Source: Streptomyces colonosanans (GTDB lineage Bacteria; Actinomycetota; Actinomycetes; Streptomycetales; Streptomycetaceae). Taken from it: a stretch of DNA of 64,000 nt. The translations under genes and the position numbers were made by a program. The notes under the pieces were generated by a model. The model saw only the letters and a program-made list of their open reading frames with translations, had not been told where the DNA came from and did no database searches. Shown one piece after another: positions 23,349 through 31,765 of the stretch. The stretch spans positions 1-64,000 of the forward strand of contig NZ_MLYP01000059.1 of NCBI RefSeq assembly GCF_001866645.1, in the 5' to 3' direction. Position 1 is the stretch's first letter. Every line of letters starts with the position of its first letter.

Positions 23349-24186
23349 GACGGCGTACGGCGGCGCGCGGCCGTATGGCCGGATCCGCGAGGGACTGCGT
23401 GCCTACCGGCTCATCACCGCGATGTGGATCCGCTCCACGATGGCGTACCGCGCCTCCTTCGCGATGACCACCCTCGGCAACTTCGCGGCGACGGCATTGG
23501 ACTTCGTCGTGATCCTGCTGATGTTCTCGCGGATCGATGCGCTCGGCGGGTACCAGTTGCCCGAGGTCGCCTTCCTGTACGGCCTGTCGGCGACCGCCTT
23601 CGGGCTCGCGGATCTCGCGCTCGGCTCCATGGACCGCCTGGGGCGGCGGCTGCGCGACGGCACGCTGGACACCCTGCTGGTGCGTCCCGCGCCCGTCCTG
23701 GCACAGGTCGCCGCGGACCGCTTCGCCGTGCGCCGGCTCGGCCGGCTCGTCCAGGGGGTGTGCGTCCTCGGGTACGCCCTTTCCGCGCTCGACATCGCGT
23801 GGACCCCGCTCAAGGTGGCGATGATCCCGCTGATGCTGCTCAGCGGAGGCGCGATCTTCTGCTCCGTGTTCGTGGTGGGAGCGGCCTTCCAGTTCGTCGC
23901 GCAGGACGCCTCCGAGGTGCAGAACTCCTTCACCTACGGCGGTCAGACGCTGCTGCAGTACCCGCCGAGCATCTTCGCGAAGGAGCTGGTGCGCGGCGTG
24001 ACCTTCGTGCTGCCGCTCGCCTTCGTCAACTGGCTGCCCGCGCTCTACGTCCTGGGGCGGCCGTATCCGCTCGACCTGCCCGCCTGGGTCGCCTTCACGC
24101 CGCCGCTGGTCGCGGCGGGCTGCTGCGCCCTGGCGGGACTGGCGTGGCGTGCGGGACTGCGTTCGTACCGGAGTACGGGGAGCTGA
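23341..24186 (+). CDS. ABC-2 type permease, subunit 2
   Basis: A 281-residue second permease half of the same exporter, GTG start overlapping the first permease by 8 bp (translational coupling). It has six hydrophobic segments and the paired family motif LGSMDRLGRRLRDGTLDTLLVRPAPVLAQV in the first cytoplasmic loop, aligned in position with the GDIAIDLYRPADL segment of subunit 1. The C-terminal EVQNSFTYGGQTLLQYPPSIF stretch is typical of these proteins. Substrate unknown. Confidence 0.86.
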   Translation: MAETAYGGARPYGRIREGLRAYRLITAMWIRSTMAYRASFAMTTLGNFAATALDFVVILLMFSRIDALGGYQLPEVAFLYGLSATAFGLADLALGSMDRLGRRLRDGTLDTLLVRPAPVLAQVAADRFAVRRLGRLVQGVCVLGYALSALDIAWTPLKVAMIPLMLLSGGAIFCSVFVVGAAFQFVAQDASEVQNSFTYGGQTLLQYPPSIFAKELVRGVTFVLPLAFVNWLPALYVLGRPYPLDLPAWVAFTPPLVAAGCCALAGLAWRAGLRSYRSTGS

Positions 24187-24194
24187 GGGGATCG

Positions 24195-25238
24195 ATGAAC
24201 AGTGGTTTCAGGGGCGCTGCCGACGCGGGCGGTGATGCCATGGAGGGTGCCTTCATCGAACTCGACCGGGTCGAGAAGGTCTTCGACGTGCTCAAGCGGA
24301 CCGGGTTCCTGCGCCGTGAGCGGCGGCAGGTGCGGGCCGTCGACTCGATTTCCTTCACCGTGGCGCGCGGCGAGATGGTCGGCTACATCGGGCCGAACGG
24401 CGCCGGGAAGTCCACCACGATCAAGATGCTGACCGGGATCCTGACGCCCAGCGGCGGCCGGCTGCGGGTCGCCGGGATCGACCCCTCCCGCGAGCGGACG
24501 CGGCTCGCGCAGCGCATCGGGGTGGTGTTCGGGCAGCGTACGACCCTGTGGTGGGACCTGCCGCTGATCGACTCCTACCGGCTGATGCACCGCATGTACC
24601 GCATCCCCGACGCGCGTTACCGCGAGAACCTCGACCGCTGCGTCGAACTCCTCGAACTCGGCAGTCTGTTGGACGTGCCGGTGCGGCAGCTGTCGCTGGG
24701 TCAGCGGATGCGTGGCGATATCGCGGCGGCGCTGCTGCACGATCCCGAGGTGCTCTACCTCGACGAGCCGACCATCGGCCTCGACGTGATCTCCAAGGCC
24801 AGGGTCCGGGAGTTCCTGCGGGACCTGAACGCCGAGCGCGGCACGACCGTGCTGCTGACCACGCACGACCTGCAGGACATCGAGCAGTTGTGCTCGCGGG
24901 TGATGGTCATCGACCACGGGCGACTGATGTACGACGGTCCGCTCGCCGGGCTGCACGAGGTGGGCGACAGCGAGCGCACCCTCGTGGTCGACCTGGAGCG
25001 GGAGTTGCCGCCGATCGAGGCACCGCCCGCGCGCGTGGTGAAGGTGGAGGGGCCGCGGCAGTGGCTGGCCTTCCCGGCGTCCCGGTCGGCGGCGCCGCTG
25101 GTGGCGCGGATCGCGGCGGAGTATCCGCTGGTGGACCTGTCGGTACGGGAGCCGGACATCGAGGCGGTGATCGCGAAGATGCTGCATTCGCTGGAGGATG
25201 CCGCGCCTCAACTCCGGTCGGAGCGGACGGTGTCGTAG
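24195..25238 (+). CDS. ABC transporter ATP-binding protein (exporter)
   Basis: A 347-residue ATPase starting at the ATG at 24195 (GAGGGG just upstream); a second ATG at 24240 is possible. Walker A is GPNGAGKSTT, the signature is LSLGQRMRGD (variant of LSGGQ), Walker B is VLYLDEPTIGLD and the H-loop TTHDLQDIE. The C-terminal ~80 residues form an extra domain as in drug-export ATPases of the DrrA/NatA type. It powers the two permeases encoded immediately upstream (8-bp gap). The signature Leu instead of Gly is found in this subgroup. Confidence 0.92.
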   Translation: MNSGFRGAADAGGDAMEGAFIELDRVEKVFDVLKRTGFLRRERRQVRAVDSISFTVARGEMVGYIGPNGAGKSTTIKMLTGILTPSGGRLRVAGIDPSRERTRLAQRIGVVFGQRTTLWWDLPLIDSYRLMHRMYRIPDARYRENLDRCVELLELGSLLDVPVRQLSLGQRMRGDIAAALLHDPEVLYLDEPTIGLDVISKARVREFLRDLNAERGTTVLLTTHDLQDIEQLCSRVMVIDHGRLMYDGPLAGLHEVGDSERTLVVDLERELPPIEAPPARVVKVEGPRQWLAFPASRSAAPLVARIAAEYPLVDLSVREPDIEAVIAKMLHSLEDAAPQLRSERTVS

Positions 25239-25258
25239 CCGCCCGCCCGGCGACCTCG

Positions 25259-25264
25259 TAGGCT
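25259..25264 (+). promoter_or_regulatory. TAGGCT -10 element of the DUF1707 gene (leaderless)
   Basis: TAGGCT ends 6 nt before the ATG at 25271, with no ribosome site between; leaderless transcription is likely. Confidence 0.5.
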
Positions 25265-25270
25265 GGCCGC

Positions 25271-26185
25271 ATGACCGACGCCGTGTCTCCCGGGGGAAGC
25301 GACGATCAGCGGCCGACGCCGCAGGCCCCCGCTCAACCCGCCCCGGACCTCAGGGCTGCCGACGCCGACCGTGAACGGGTCGCCGAGGTCCTGCGCGACG
25401 CCCTCGCGGAGGGCCGTCTCGACATGGAGGAGTTCGAGGAGCGGCTGGAGGCCACCTACCAGGCGCGGACGTACGGCGAACTGACGCCGATCATCCGGGA
25501 CCTGCCGCTCGCGGGAGCCGTGACTCCGCCCGTCGTCTCGCTGGTCAAAGAGCCTGTCGAGAGCGGGAGTTGGGCGGAGCGGATCGTCGGCGACGGAGGG
25601 GCGTGCGGGTCGTCCTCGTGGGCCGTCGCCGTGATGTCCGGCTTCCAGCGCAAGGGGCGCTGGACGGCGCCGAAGCGGTTCAACTCCTTCGCCTTCTGGG
25701 GCGGCGGTGAGATCGACCTGCGGGAGGCGAACTTCGCGCACCGCGAGGTCGAGATCAACTGCATCGCCATCATGGGCGGGATGAACGTCATCGTGCCGCC
25801 CGGCGTCGAGGTGGTGGTGCGCGGCATCGGGATCATGGGCGGCTTCGACCACCGCGAGGAGGGCGTGCCGGCGGAGCCGGGCGCGCCACGTGTGATCATC
25901 ACCGGGTTCGCGTTCTGGGGCGGTGTCGGCGTCGAGCGCAAGGTGACCCGGGCCGAGCGGCAGCGACTGAAGGAGGAGCGCCGCCAGGAGAAGCTGGACC
26001 GCAAGGCCGCCCGCCGGGAACTGCACGCGTCGTTCCGCGAGGACATGGAGGAGGCCCACCACAAGATGCTCGAGGGCCACCGGGATCTGCTGCGGGAGCG
26101 GCACGAGGAGCGCCGCGAACTTCATCGGGAGCGCCGGGAGACACGCCGGGAGGAGCGGGACCGGCGGCGGCGCGGCGAGTACTGA
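25271..26185 (+). CDS. DUF1707 / LiaF-like domain protein
   Basis: A 304-residue protein. Residues ~28-75 form a DUF1707 domain: LRAADADRERVAEVLRDALAEGRLDMEEFEERLEAT broken into DR-x-VAE and AxGRL-x-xEF-x-ER motifs. The middle third is a beta-helix-like repeat (SGFQRKGRW, NSFAFWGGGEIDLREA, IAIMGGMNVIVP, GIGIMGGFDHREEG) of the cell-wall-active-antibiotic response (DUF2154/LiaF C-terminal) family. The last ~90 residues are a highly charged Arg/Glu coiled coil, unusual for the family. No membrane helix is present. Likely a cytoplasmic envelope-stress component; role unproven. Confidence 0.85.
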   Translation: MTDAVSPGGSDDQRPTPQAPAQPAPDLRAADADRERVAEVLRDALAEGRLDMEEFEERLEATYQARTYGELTPIIRDLPLAGAVTPPVVSLVKEPVESGSWAERIVGDGGACGSSSWAVAVMSGFQRKGRWTAPKRFNSFAFWGGGEIDLREANFAHREVEINCIAIMGGMNVIVPPGVEVVVRGIGIMGGFDHREEGVPAEPGAPRVIITGFAFWGGVGVERKVTRAERQRLKEERRQEKLDRKAARRELHASFREDMEEAHHKMLEGHRDLLRERHEERRELHRERRETRREERDRRRRGEY

Positions 26186-26596
26186 CCGTCCGCTCGGCGC
26201 CCGTCACGGCTGCACCGATGCCGCCCCCTTCAGCGAGGCCGGGTCGAAGACCTCCGCCATGCGCCGGAAGCCGCTGTCGCCGGGCGCTCGTCGCAGACCG
26301 TGTCCCCGCGTATCCGCGTGTTGACGTCCCTGCGCACCCGCTCGCGGTCGGCCCGCCGGCCGCGGTGCCCCTGGAAGGGCATCGCCGTCGCGGGAGCCCG
26401 AGGCGCCGACGTCGACCATCATCGTGACGGGTGATGCGGAGGAGGATGTTCGGGGGACCCCTGAGCGGAACCCTGAAGCAACCCTGAGAAGCCCCCGAAA
26501 CCCCTCCCCCCGGACAGACGCCGGGAACTCCTGTTCCGTTCCGGGAGTCGTCAGCAAGGGACAATGTGTAGGGGAGGACACGAACGGGTGGAGTGG
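26186..26596. other. Intergenic region, possibly with a decayed gene
   Basis: This 411-bp stretch has no intact gene. On the minus strand, reading 26430 to 26204, two frames carry protein-like fragments (RADRERVRRDVNTRIRGDT in one, RRMAEVFDPASLKGAAS in another), as if one gene had lost bases. No family can be named. The right part upstream of 26597 is promoter-like and contains a GGGGAGGAC-type ribosome region. Confidence 0.35.
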
Positions 26597-27964
26597 ATGG
26601 AACGTACGAAACCGGAAGAGAAGGGTGCCGTGGGGCGGCTCACCGGCTCCGGCACCCCCGAGACCGAGGCCGCCGGACGGGCGGCCGTGCCGGGCCGTGC
26701 CATGACCACCTTCACCCCCGCCGACGAGGAGAAGCGCCGGGGCGTACGCCGGATGAAGAGCACGGCGACCGGGCTGCTGGTCCTGGTGGCGGTCGTGTAC
26801 ACCCTCGCCAAGTGGGCGCAGAGTGCGGGCGCGGGCGCGTGGGCCGGCTATGTGGCGGCGGCCGCCGAGGCCGGCATGGTCGGCGCGCTCGCGGACTGGT
26901 TCGCGGTCACCGCGCTGTTCCGCCATCCGCTCGGCCTGCCCATCCCGCACACCGCGATCATCCCCACGAAGAAGGACCAGCTCGGCGTCTCGCTGGGTGA
27001 GTTCGTCGGCGAGAACTTCCTGTCCCAGGAGGTCGTACGGCAGCGCCTGCGCTCTGTCGGCATAGCCAGCCGGCTGGGCGCCTGGCTCGCCGAGCCGGAG
27101 CACGCGGACCGGGTGACGGCGGAGCTGGCGACGGCCCTGCGCGGGGCCCTGACCGTGCTGCGCGACTCGGACGTCCAGGCGGTGGTCGGCGAGGCCATCA
27201 CCCGGCGTGCCGGCGCCCAGGAGATCGCGCCCGGCCTCGGCAAGATGCTGGAGAAGATCGTCGCGGACGGCGGGCACAGACGTTTCGTCGACCTGATCTG
27301 CGTCCGCGCCCATGACTGGCTCGTGCTGCACGACGAGCAGGTCATGACCGCCGTCCAGGGCGGCGCCCCCGGCTGGACCCCCCGTTTCGTCGACAAGAAG
27401 ATCGGCGAGCGCGTCTACCGGGAGCTGCTCCGCTTCGTCACCGAGATGCGTGACGCGCCCGAGCACCCGGCGCGCGGCGCCCTCGACCGCTTCCTCGCCG
27501 ACTTCGCCTCCGACCTGCAGTCCGACACCGACACCCGGGCGCGCGTGGAGCGCCTCAAGGGCGAGGTGCTCGGCCGCGGGGAGGTCCAGGACCTGATCGC
27601 CTCCGCCTGGACGGCCGTACGGTCCATGATCGTGTCCGCTGCCGAGGACGAGCGCAGCCAGCTGCGGCTGCGCGTGCGGGCGTCGCTGCTGTCGCTGGGG
27701 CAGCGCATGGCCACCGAGCCGAAGACGCAGGCCAAGATGGACACGTGGGTGGAGGGCGCGGCGGTGCATGTCGTGACGACCTACCGCAAGGAGATCACCT
27801 CCCTGATCACGGAGACGGTCGCCGGCTGGGACGCCGAGCACACCACGCGGAAGATCGAGGCGCACATCGGCCGTGACCTGCAGTTCATCCGTATCAACGG
27901 CACGGTGGTCGGCTCGCTGGCGGGGTTGCTGATCTACACGGTGTCGCAGACGCTGGGGGCGTAA
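26597..27964 (+). CDS. DUF445 family membrane protein
   Basis: A 455-residue protein. After an unstructured, charged N-terminus, a hydrophobic helix (TATGLLVLVAVVYTLAKWA) and the DUF445 signature AEAGMVGALADWFAVTALFRHPLGLPIPHTAIIPTKKDQ follow. A long helical cytoplasmic or periplasmic middle and a C-terminal anchor (LQFIRINGTVVGSLAGLLIYTVSQTL) complete the protein, the standard layout for the family. Two terminal anchors with a coiled middle suggest a membrane-bridging scaffold. Function is unknown. GGTGGAG upstream supports the ATG at 26597. Confidence 0.88.
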   Translation: MERTKPEEKGAVGRLTGSGTPETEAAGRAAVPGRAMTTFTPADEEKRRGVRRMKSTATGLLVLVAVVYTLAKWAQSAGAGAWAGYVAAAAEAGMVGALADWFAVTALFRHPLGLPIPHTAIIPTKKDQLGVSLGEFVGENFLSQEVVRQRLRSVGIASRLGAWLAEPEHADRVTAELATALRGALTVLRDSDVQAVVGEAITRRAGAQEIAPGLGKMLEKIVADGGHRRFVDLICVRAHDWLVLHDEQVMTAVQGGAPGWTPRFVDKKIGERVYRELLRFVTEMRDAPEHPARGALDRFLADFASDLQSDTDTRARVERLKGEVLGRGEVQDLIASAWTAVRSMIVSAAEDERSQLRLRVRASLLSLGQRMATEPKTQAKMDTWVEGAAVHVVTTYRKEITSLITETVAGWDAEHTTRKIEAHIGRDLQFIRINGTVVGSLAGLLIYTVSQTLGA

Positions 27965-28036
27965 CCCGCGGCTGCGCGGGCACTCGGGCCGCGCACCGCG
28001 TCACCCGGGGCCCGGCGTCGCCCCGAGGAGGCAGCC

Positions 28037-29518
28037 ATGTCCGTCGGTACGACCCGGACCGGTACGGTCACCAGCGCCATCCCCGCCCGGCTCGACCGTC
28101 TGCCCTGGTCACGCTGGCACTGGACGATCGTGGTCGGACTCGGCACGGTCTGGATCCTCGACGGCCTGGAGGTCACGGTCGTCGGCAACATCGCGAGCCG
28201 TCTGTCAGAGCCGGGCAGCGGCCTGCCGATCACCTCCGGCGAGGTCACCGGCATCGCGGCGGCGCTGTATGTGGCGGGCGCGTGCTCCGGTGCCCTCATC
28301 TGGGGCCGCCTCACCGACCACTACGGCCGCAAGAAGCTCTTCATGATCACCCTCGCGGTCTATCTGAGCGCCACGGCCCTGACCGCCCTCTCCTTCCAGA
28401 CCTGGTGGTTCTTCCTCTTCCGCTTTCTGACCGGCTTCGGCATCGGCGGCGAGTACGCGGCCATCAACTCCGCGATCGACGAGCTGATCCCGGCCTACTA
28501 CCGCGGCCGTGTCGACCTGGTCATCAACGGCAGCTTCTGGCTGGGCGCGGTCGGCGGCTCGATGCTGTCGATCGTCGCGCTGAACACTCACCTCCTGCCC
28601 AAGGACGTGGGCTGGCGGCTGACGTTCGCCCTGGGCGTCGTCCTCGGCCTGGTCATCCTCGTGGTGCGGCGCCACGTCCCCGAGAGCCCCCGCTGGCTGC
28701 TGATCCACGGCAGGAACCAGGAGGCCGAACGGGTGGTGTCCGCGATCGAGCGGCGGGTCAGGGCTCAGAAGGGGCCGCTCCCGCGCCCTCACGGCCGGAT
28801 CACCATCCACCAGCGCGCGAGCATCGGCTTCGGCACCGTCGCCCGTACGGTCCTCCGCGACTACCGACGCCGCGCGGTGCTCGGCTTCTCCCTCTTCATC
28901 GGCCAGGCCTTCCTCTACAACGCGATCACCTTCGGCTTCGGCGCGATCCTGACGAAATTCTTCGACGTCCCCACCGGCGACACGGGCTACTACTTCGCCG
29001 TCATCGCGTTCGGCAACTTCTTCGGCCCGCTGCTGCTCGGCAAGCTCTTCGACTCGCTGGGCCGCAAGATCATGATCTCCTCGACGTACCTGCTGTCGGG
29101 TCTGCTGCTGTTCGGCACGGCCTGGTTGTTCGGCCGGGGCTCGCTGAGCGCGGGCACGCTGACGGCGTGCTGGGCCGTGGTGCTGTTCTTCGCGTCGGCG
29201 GGCGCCTCCAGCGCGTATCTGACGGTCTCCGAGGTGTTCCCGATGGAGACGCGGGCCATGGCCATCGCCTTCTTCTACGCGCTGGGCACCGCGGTCGGCG
29301 GCATCAGCGGCCCGCTGCTGTTCGCGGACCTGACGAACACCGGCAGGGTCGGTGACACGGTCCTCGCCTTCCAGGTCGGCGCCTCCCTGATGTGCGCGGC
29401 GGGCCTGGTCGCGGCGCTGCTCGCGGTACCGGCCGAGCGGCGGGCCCTGGAGGACATCGCCCGCCCGCTGACGGCCGTACCGGCGGAAGCGAAGCGGCCG
29501 CCCTCGAAGTCCGCGTGA
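28037..29518 (+). CDS. MFS transporter, sugar/metabolite porter type
   Basis: A 493-residue major facilitator with 12 hydrophobic segments. The first-half signature GRLTDHYGRKKLFMITL (loop 2-3), RFLTGFGIGGEYAAINSAIDELIPAYYRGR (helix 4-5) and PESPRWLLIHGR (central loop) are of the sugar/aromatic acid porter families. The second half has GKLFDSLGRKIMI and VSEVFPMETRAMAIAF. GAGGAGG sits 8 nt before the ATG. Substrate cannot be assigned; aromatic acid, sugar and polyol porters share these motifs. Confidence 0.9.
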   Translation: MSVGTTRTGTVTSAIPARLDRLPWSRWHWTIVVGLGTVWILDGLEVTVVGNIASRLSEPGSGLPITSGEVTGIAAALYVAGACSGALIWGRLTDHYGRKKLFMITLAVYLSATALTALSFQTWWFFLFRFLTGFGIGGEYAAINSAIDELIPAYYRGRVDLVINGSFWLGAVGGSMLSIVALNTHLLPKDVGWRLTFALGVVLGLVILVVRRHVPESPRWLLIHGRNQEAERVVSAIERRVRAQKGPLPRPHGRITIHQRASIGFGTVARTVLRDYRRRAVLGFSLFIGQAFLYNAITFGFGAILTKFFDVPTGDTGYYFAVIAFGNFFGPLLLGKLFDSLGRKIMISSTYLLSGLLLFGTAWLFGRGSLSAGTLTACWAVVLFFASAGASSAYLTVSEVFPMETRAMAIAFFYALGTAVGGISGPLLFADLTNTGRVGDTVLAFQVGASLMCAAGLVAALLAVPAERRALEDIARPLTAVPAEAKRPPSKSA

Positions 29519-29582
29519 GGGGGCTGCGGCTCGCGGCGGTCTGCGGCAGGAGCCGGTCCCACGCCGCTACCCGCCAGGGGTG

Positions 29583-29885
29583 CTAGCCGCGCCGGTCGGC
29601 CACCGCCCACGAGGCCAGGGCGACAGCCCCGGTCACCCCGAACACGGCGGGCCAGGCGCCCACCTTCTTGGCCAGCGGGTGCGACCCGGCGAACGCGGCC
29701 ACGTACGCGGCGGTCAGCGCCCCGGCCGCCACCCCGCCGGCCTGCTTGCGCCACTGCTGCGCGGCCGCGGCGCCCGCGACGGCCAGCACGACCCCGCCGA
29801 GCTGCCGCTTCTTGGTCCAGCGGGCGACCCCGTACCCGCCGACGAGCCCACTCGCTGCCACCACTGCCGTAGGAACCTTCGCCAT
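29583..29885 (-). CDS. Small Ala-rich membrane protein, unknown function
   Basis: A 100-residue protein starting MAKVPTAVVAASGLVGGYGVARWTKKRQLGG with three or four Ala/Gly/Val-rich hydrophobic segments separated by short basic loops (RWTKKRQ, QQWRKQ, HPLAKK). GGAGGCAGG-like ribosome sequence lies upstream of the ATG. This looks like a conserved actinobacterial small membrane protein; no functional family is recognised. It is convergent with the MFS gene (64-bp gap). Confidence 0.72.
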   Translation of the reverse strand: MAKVPTAVVAASGLVGGYGVARWTKKRQLGGVVLAVAGAAAAQQWRKQAGGVAAGALTAAYVAAFAGSHPLAKKVGAWPAVFGVTGAVALASWAVADRRG

Positions 29886-30159
29886 CGCTGCCTGCCTCCT
29901 CGCTGGTGCATCTCCTGGTCATCCGGTGACCACGTAGCTGATCATTCCGGTGGTCATCCGGCGAAACGAGGCTAACCCCGCGCGCGGGGGCGCCGTGGTG
30001 CCGGGGTCGGCCGGGGCATGCCGCTACTCCGGCACGACGTCTCTCCATGCCGCCAAGTGGGTGACGCACGCCACACCCAACTGCTCGCCGGATCTGTCAC
30101 ATCCACCCGGGCCCGAACCGTCGATGTTGTGTAACCGCCAACACGGCAAGGAGATCCTC

Positions 30160-30633
30160 ATGGAAGCCCGTCTCAACCTCTTCGGCAGCTCCGTCGCGAC
30201 GCAGTTCGGGAAGTACATCAACTCGGCGGGCAAGGCCATCACGGGTTCGACGCTGCCCGCCGCGACACAGGAACTGGTGAAGCTCCGCGCCAGCCAGATC
30301 AACGGCTGCGGCTTCTGCACGGACATGCACAGCAAGGACGCCGCAGCGGCCGGGGAGACCTCGGTGCGCCTCAACCTGGTCGCGGCCTGGCGGGAGGCCA
30401 CGATCTTCACCGAGGCCGAGCGGGCCGCCCTGGAGCTCACGGAACAGGGCACCCGCATAGCCGACGCGGCCGGTGGCGTCTCCGACGAGGCCTGGGCGAA
30501 CGCCGCCAAGCACTACGACGAGGAGCAACTCGCCGCCCTGGTGGCCCTCATCGCCCTCATCAACACCTACAACCGCTTGAACGTCCTCGTCCGTCAGCCT
30601 GCGGGCGACTACCAGCCGGGCCAGTTCGGCTGA
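30160..30633 (+). CDS. Carboxymuconolactone decarboxylase / AhpD-like protein
   Basis: A 157-residue alpha-helical protein of the AhpD superfamily. The redox motif is present as INGCGFCTDMHSKDA (CxxC plus His three residues on), the arrangement of alkylhydroperoxidase AhpD and CMD-like peroxidases. ELVKLRASQ precedes it and LVALIALINTYNRLNV closes the fold. AAGGAG lies 7 nt before the ATG at 30160. Likely an antioxidant thiol peroxidase. No ahpC or regulator gene adjoins; a terminator follows. Confidence 0.9.
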   Translation: MEARLNLFGSSVATQFGKYINSAGKAITGSTLPAATQELVKLRASQINGCGFCTDMHSKDAAAAGETSVRLNLVAAWREATIFTEAERAALELTEQGTRIADAAGGVSDEAWANAAKHYDEEQLAALVALIALINTYNRLNVLVRQPAGDYQPGQFG

Positions 30634-30683
30634 CCACGCACCAACTACCGCCGTCGCGGACCAGCCACCGCAGGCACGGGCCA

Positions 30684-30716
30684 GGAGCCCGGAGGGCCAC
30701 TGCCCCTCCGGGCTCC
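30684..30716 (+). terminator. Terminator after the AhpD-like gene
   Basis: GGAGCCCGGAGGG (30684-30696) pairs perfectly with 30704-30716 around a 7-nt loop. Confidence 0.75.
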
Positions 30717-30854
30717 CGCCGTCTTACGTCCCCGCCGCCGCTACGGTCGGTGTCGGGGCTTTCTGTGAAGGCTGGTGGACAGGGAAGCCCTGCCCATGCG
30801 CCAGAGAGGCAACGCACGGGCGGGGCGCAGTCGGGACCGCGTACGGTGCGCACC

Positions 30855-31646
30855 GTGGGTTGGTCCCTCATCCGTTGCGGAACACGCCCAGCGATCCCGC
30901 AGCGGGCCTTGCAGCCCGTACGCGACGCTCATCCCCGAGCGGGGATGGTTGCGACCCGAAACGGGCGCCGGTGTGGGAAGCAGGTGGAACGATGGCTGAG
31001 CAATGCTGATCTCACACCGCACGCGAGGAATCGAGCGGACGCCTGCCAGGCGTTGGGAGTGGACGAAGAGATGTTGTGGCCGAAAGTGGTAACGGAAAGG
31101 GTCAAAACGGGCAACGACCGGGAGCTAGCTCACAGCTACCCATACCGGTCGGCATGCCCATCAACGGTCTGGGCTGAACTGATCGAATCGGCGAGCAAGG
31201 AGCTGTTCCTCGCCGGATACACGAACTACTTCTTCTGGACTCAGGTCCCGCATTTCGCGGACACAATCCGCCGCAAAGCTGAATCAGGGTGCCGGGTCCG
31301 GTTCCTGCTCGGTGACCCAGACGGAGAGGTCACCCGGCAGCGCGAGGAAATCGAAGATGTGGCTCTCTCGGTGTCTACGCGCATCCGCATCACGCTGGAG
31401 CACGTCGACCGTATCGGCCCACTGGAAGGCGTAGCGACGCGCCTTTCCGCCCCGTTGGACGCAATCAACCACGTGGGTCTTTCTGTCTTCCGGTTCGACG
31501 GCGAGGCGCTAGTAACACCCCATCTGGCGCGTCTCGTTGGCCACGATTCCCCGCTGTTGCATCTGCGCCGACACGGCAAGGGTGGCATGTTCGACCGATT
31601 CACCGAGCACGCCGAGGAACTGTGGGGGCGTGCGGTGCAACGGTAA
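30855..31646 (+). CDS. XRE-type regulator with DUF5919 (PLD-like) domain; start uncertain
   Basis: The C-terminal 180 residues are convincing: YPYRSACPSTVWAELIESAS, ELFLAGYTNYFFWTQVPHFADTI, RRKAESGCRVRFLLGDPDGE and SPLLHLRRHGKGGMFDRF, the DUF5919 domain with a phospholipase-D-like fold but no HKD motif. It is normally preceded by an XRE helix-turn-helix. That part is recognisable (CGKQVERWLSNADLTPHARNR, ACQALGVDEEMLWP), but helix 1-2 is poorly conserved and there is no good ribosome site, so the 5' end may be degenerate. GTG 30855 and ATG 30945 are the plausible starts. Function unknown; probably a ligand-sensing regulator. Confidence 0.65.
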   Translation: MGWSLIRCGTRPAIPQRALQPVRDAHPRAGMVATRNGRRCGKQVERWLSNADLTPHARNRADACQALGVDEEMLWPKVVTERVKTGNDRELAHSYPYRSACPSTVWAELIESASKELFLAGYTNYFFWTQVPHFADTIRRKAESGCRVRFLLGDPDGEVTRQREEIEDVALSVSTRIRITLEHVDRIGPLEGVATRLSAPLDAINHVGLSVFRFDGEALVTPHLARLVGHDSPLLHLRRHGKGGMFDRFTEHAEELWGRAVQR

Positions 31647-31765
31647 GGCGCGGCACATCCAGAACCAAGAGAGCCCCGCGCCGGACACCGGAAAGGGCAG
31701 CGGGCACGGGGCCATCCCCGCGGGTGTGGGTGACGAGCACGGGGCTCTGGTCGTGCGTCGTGGCA

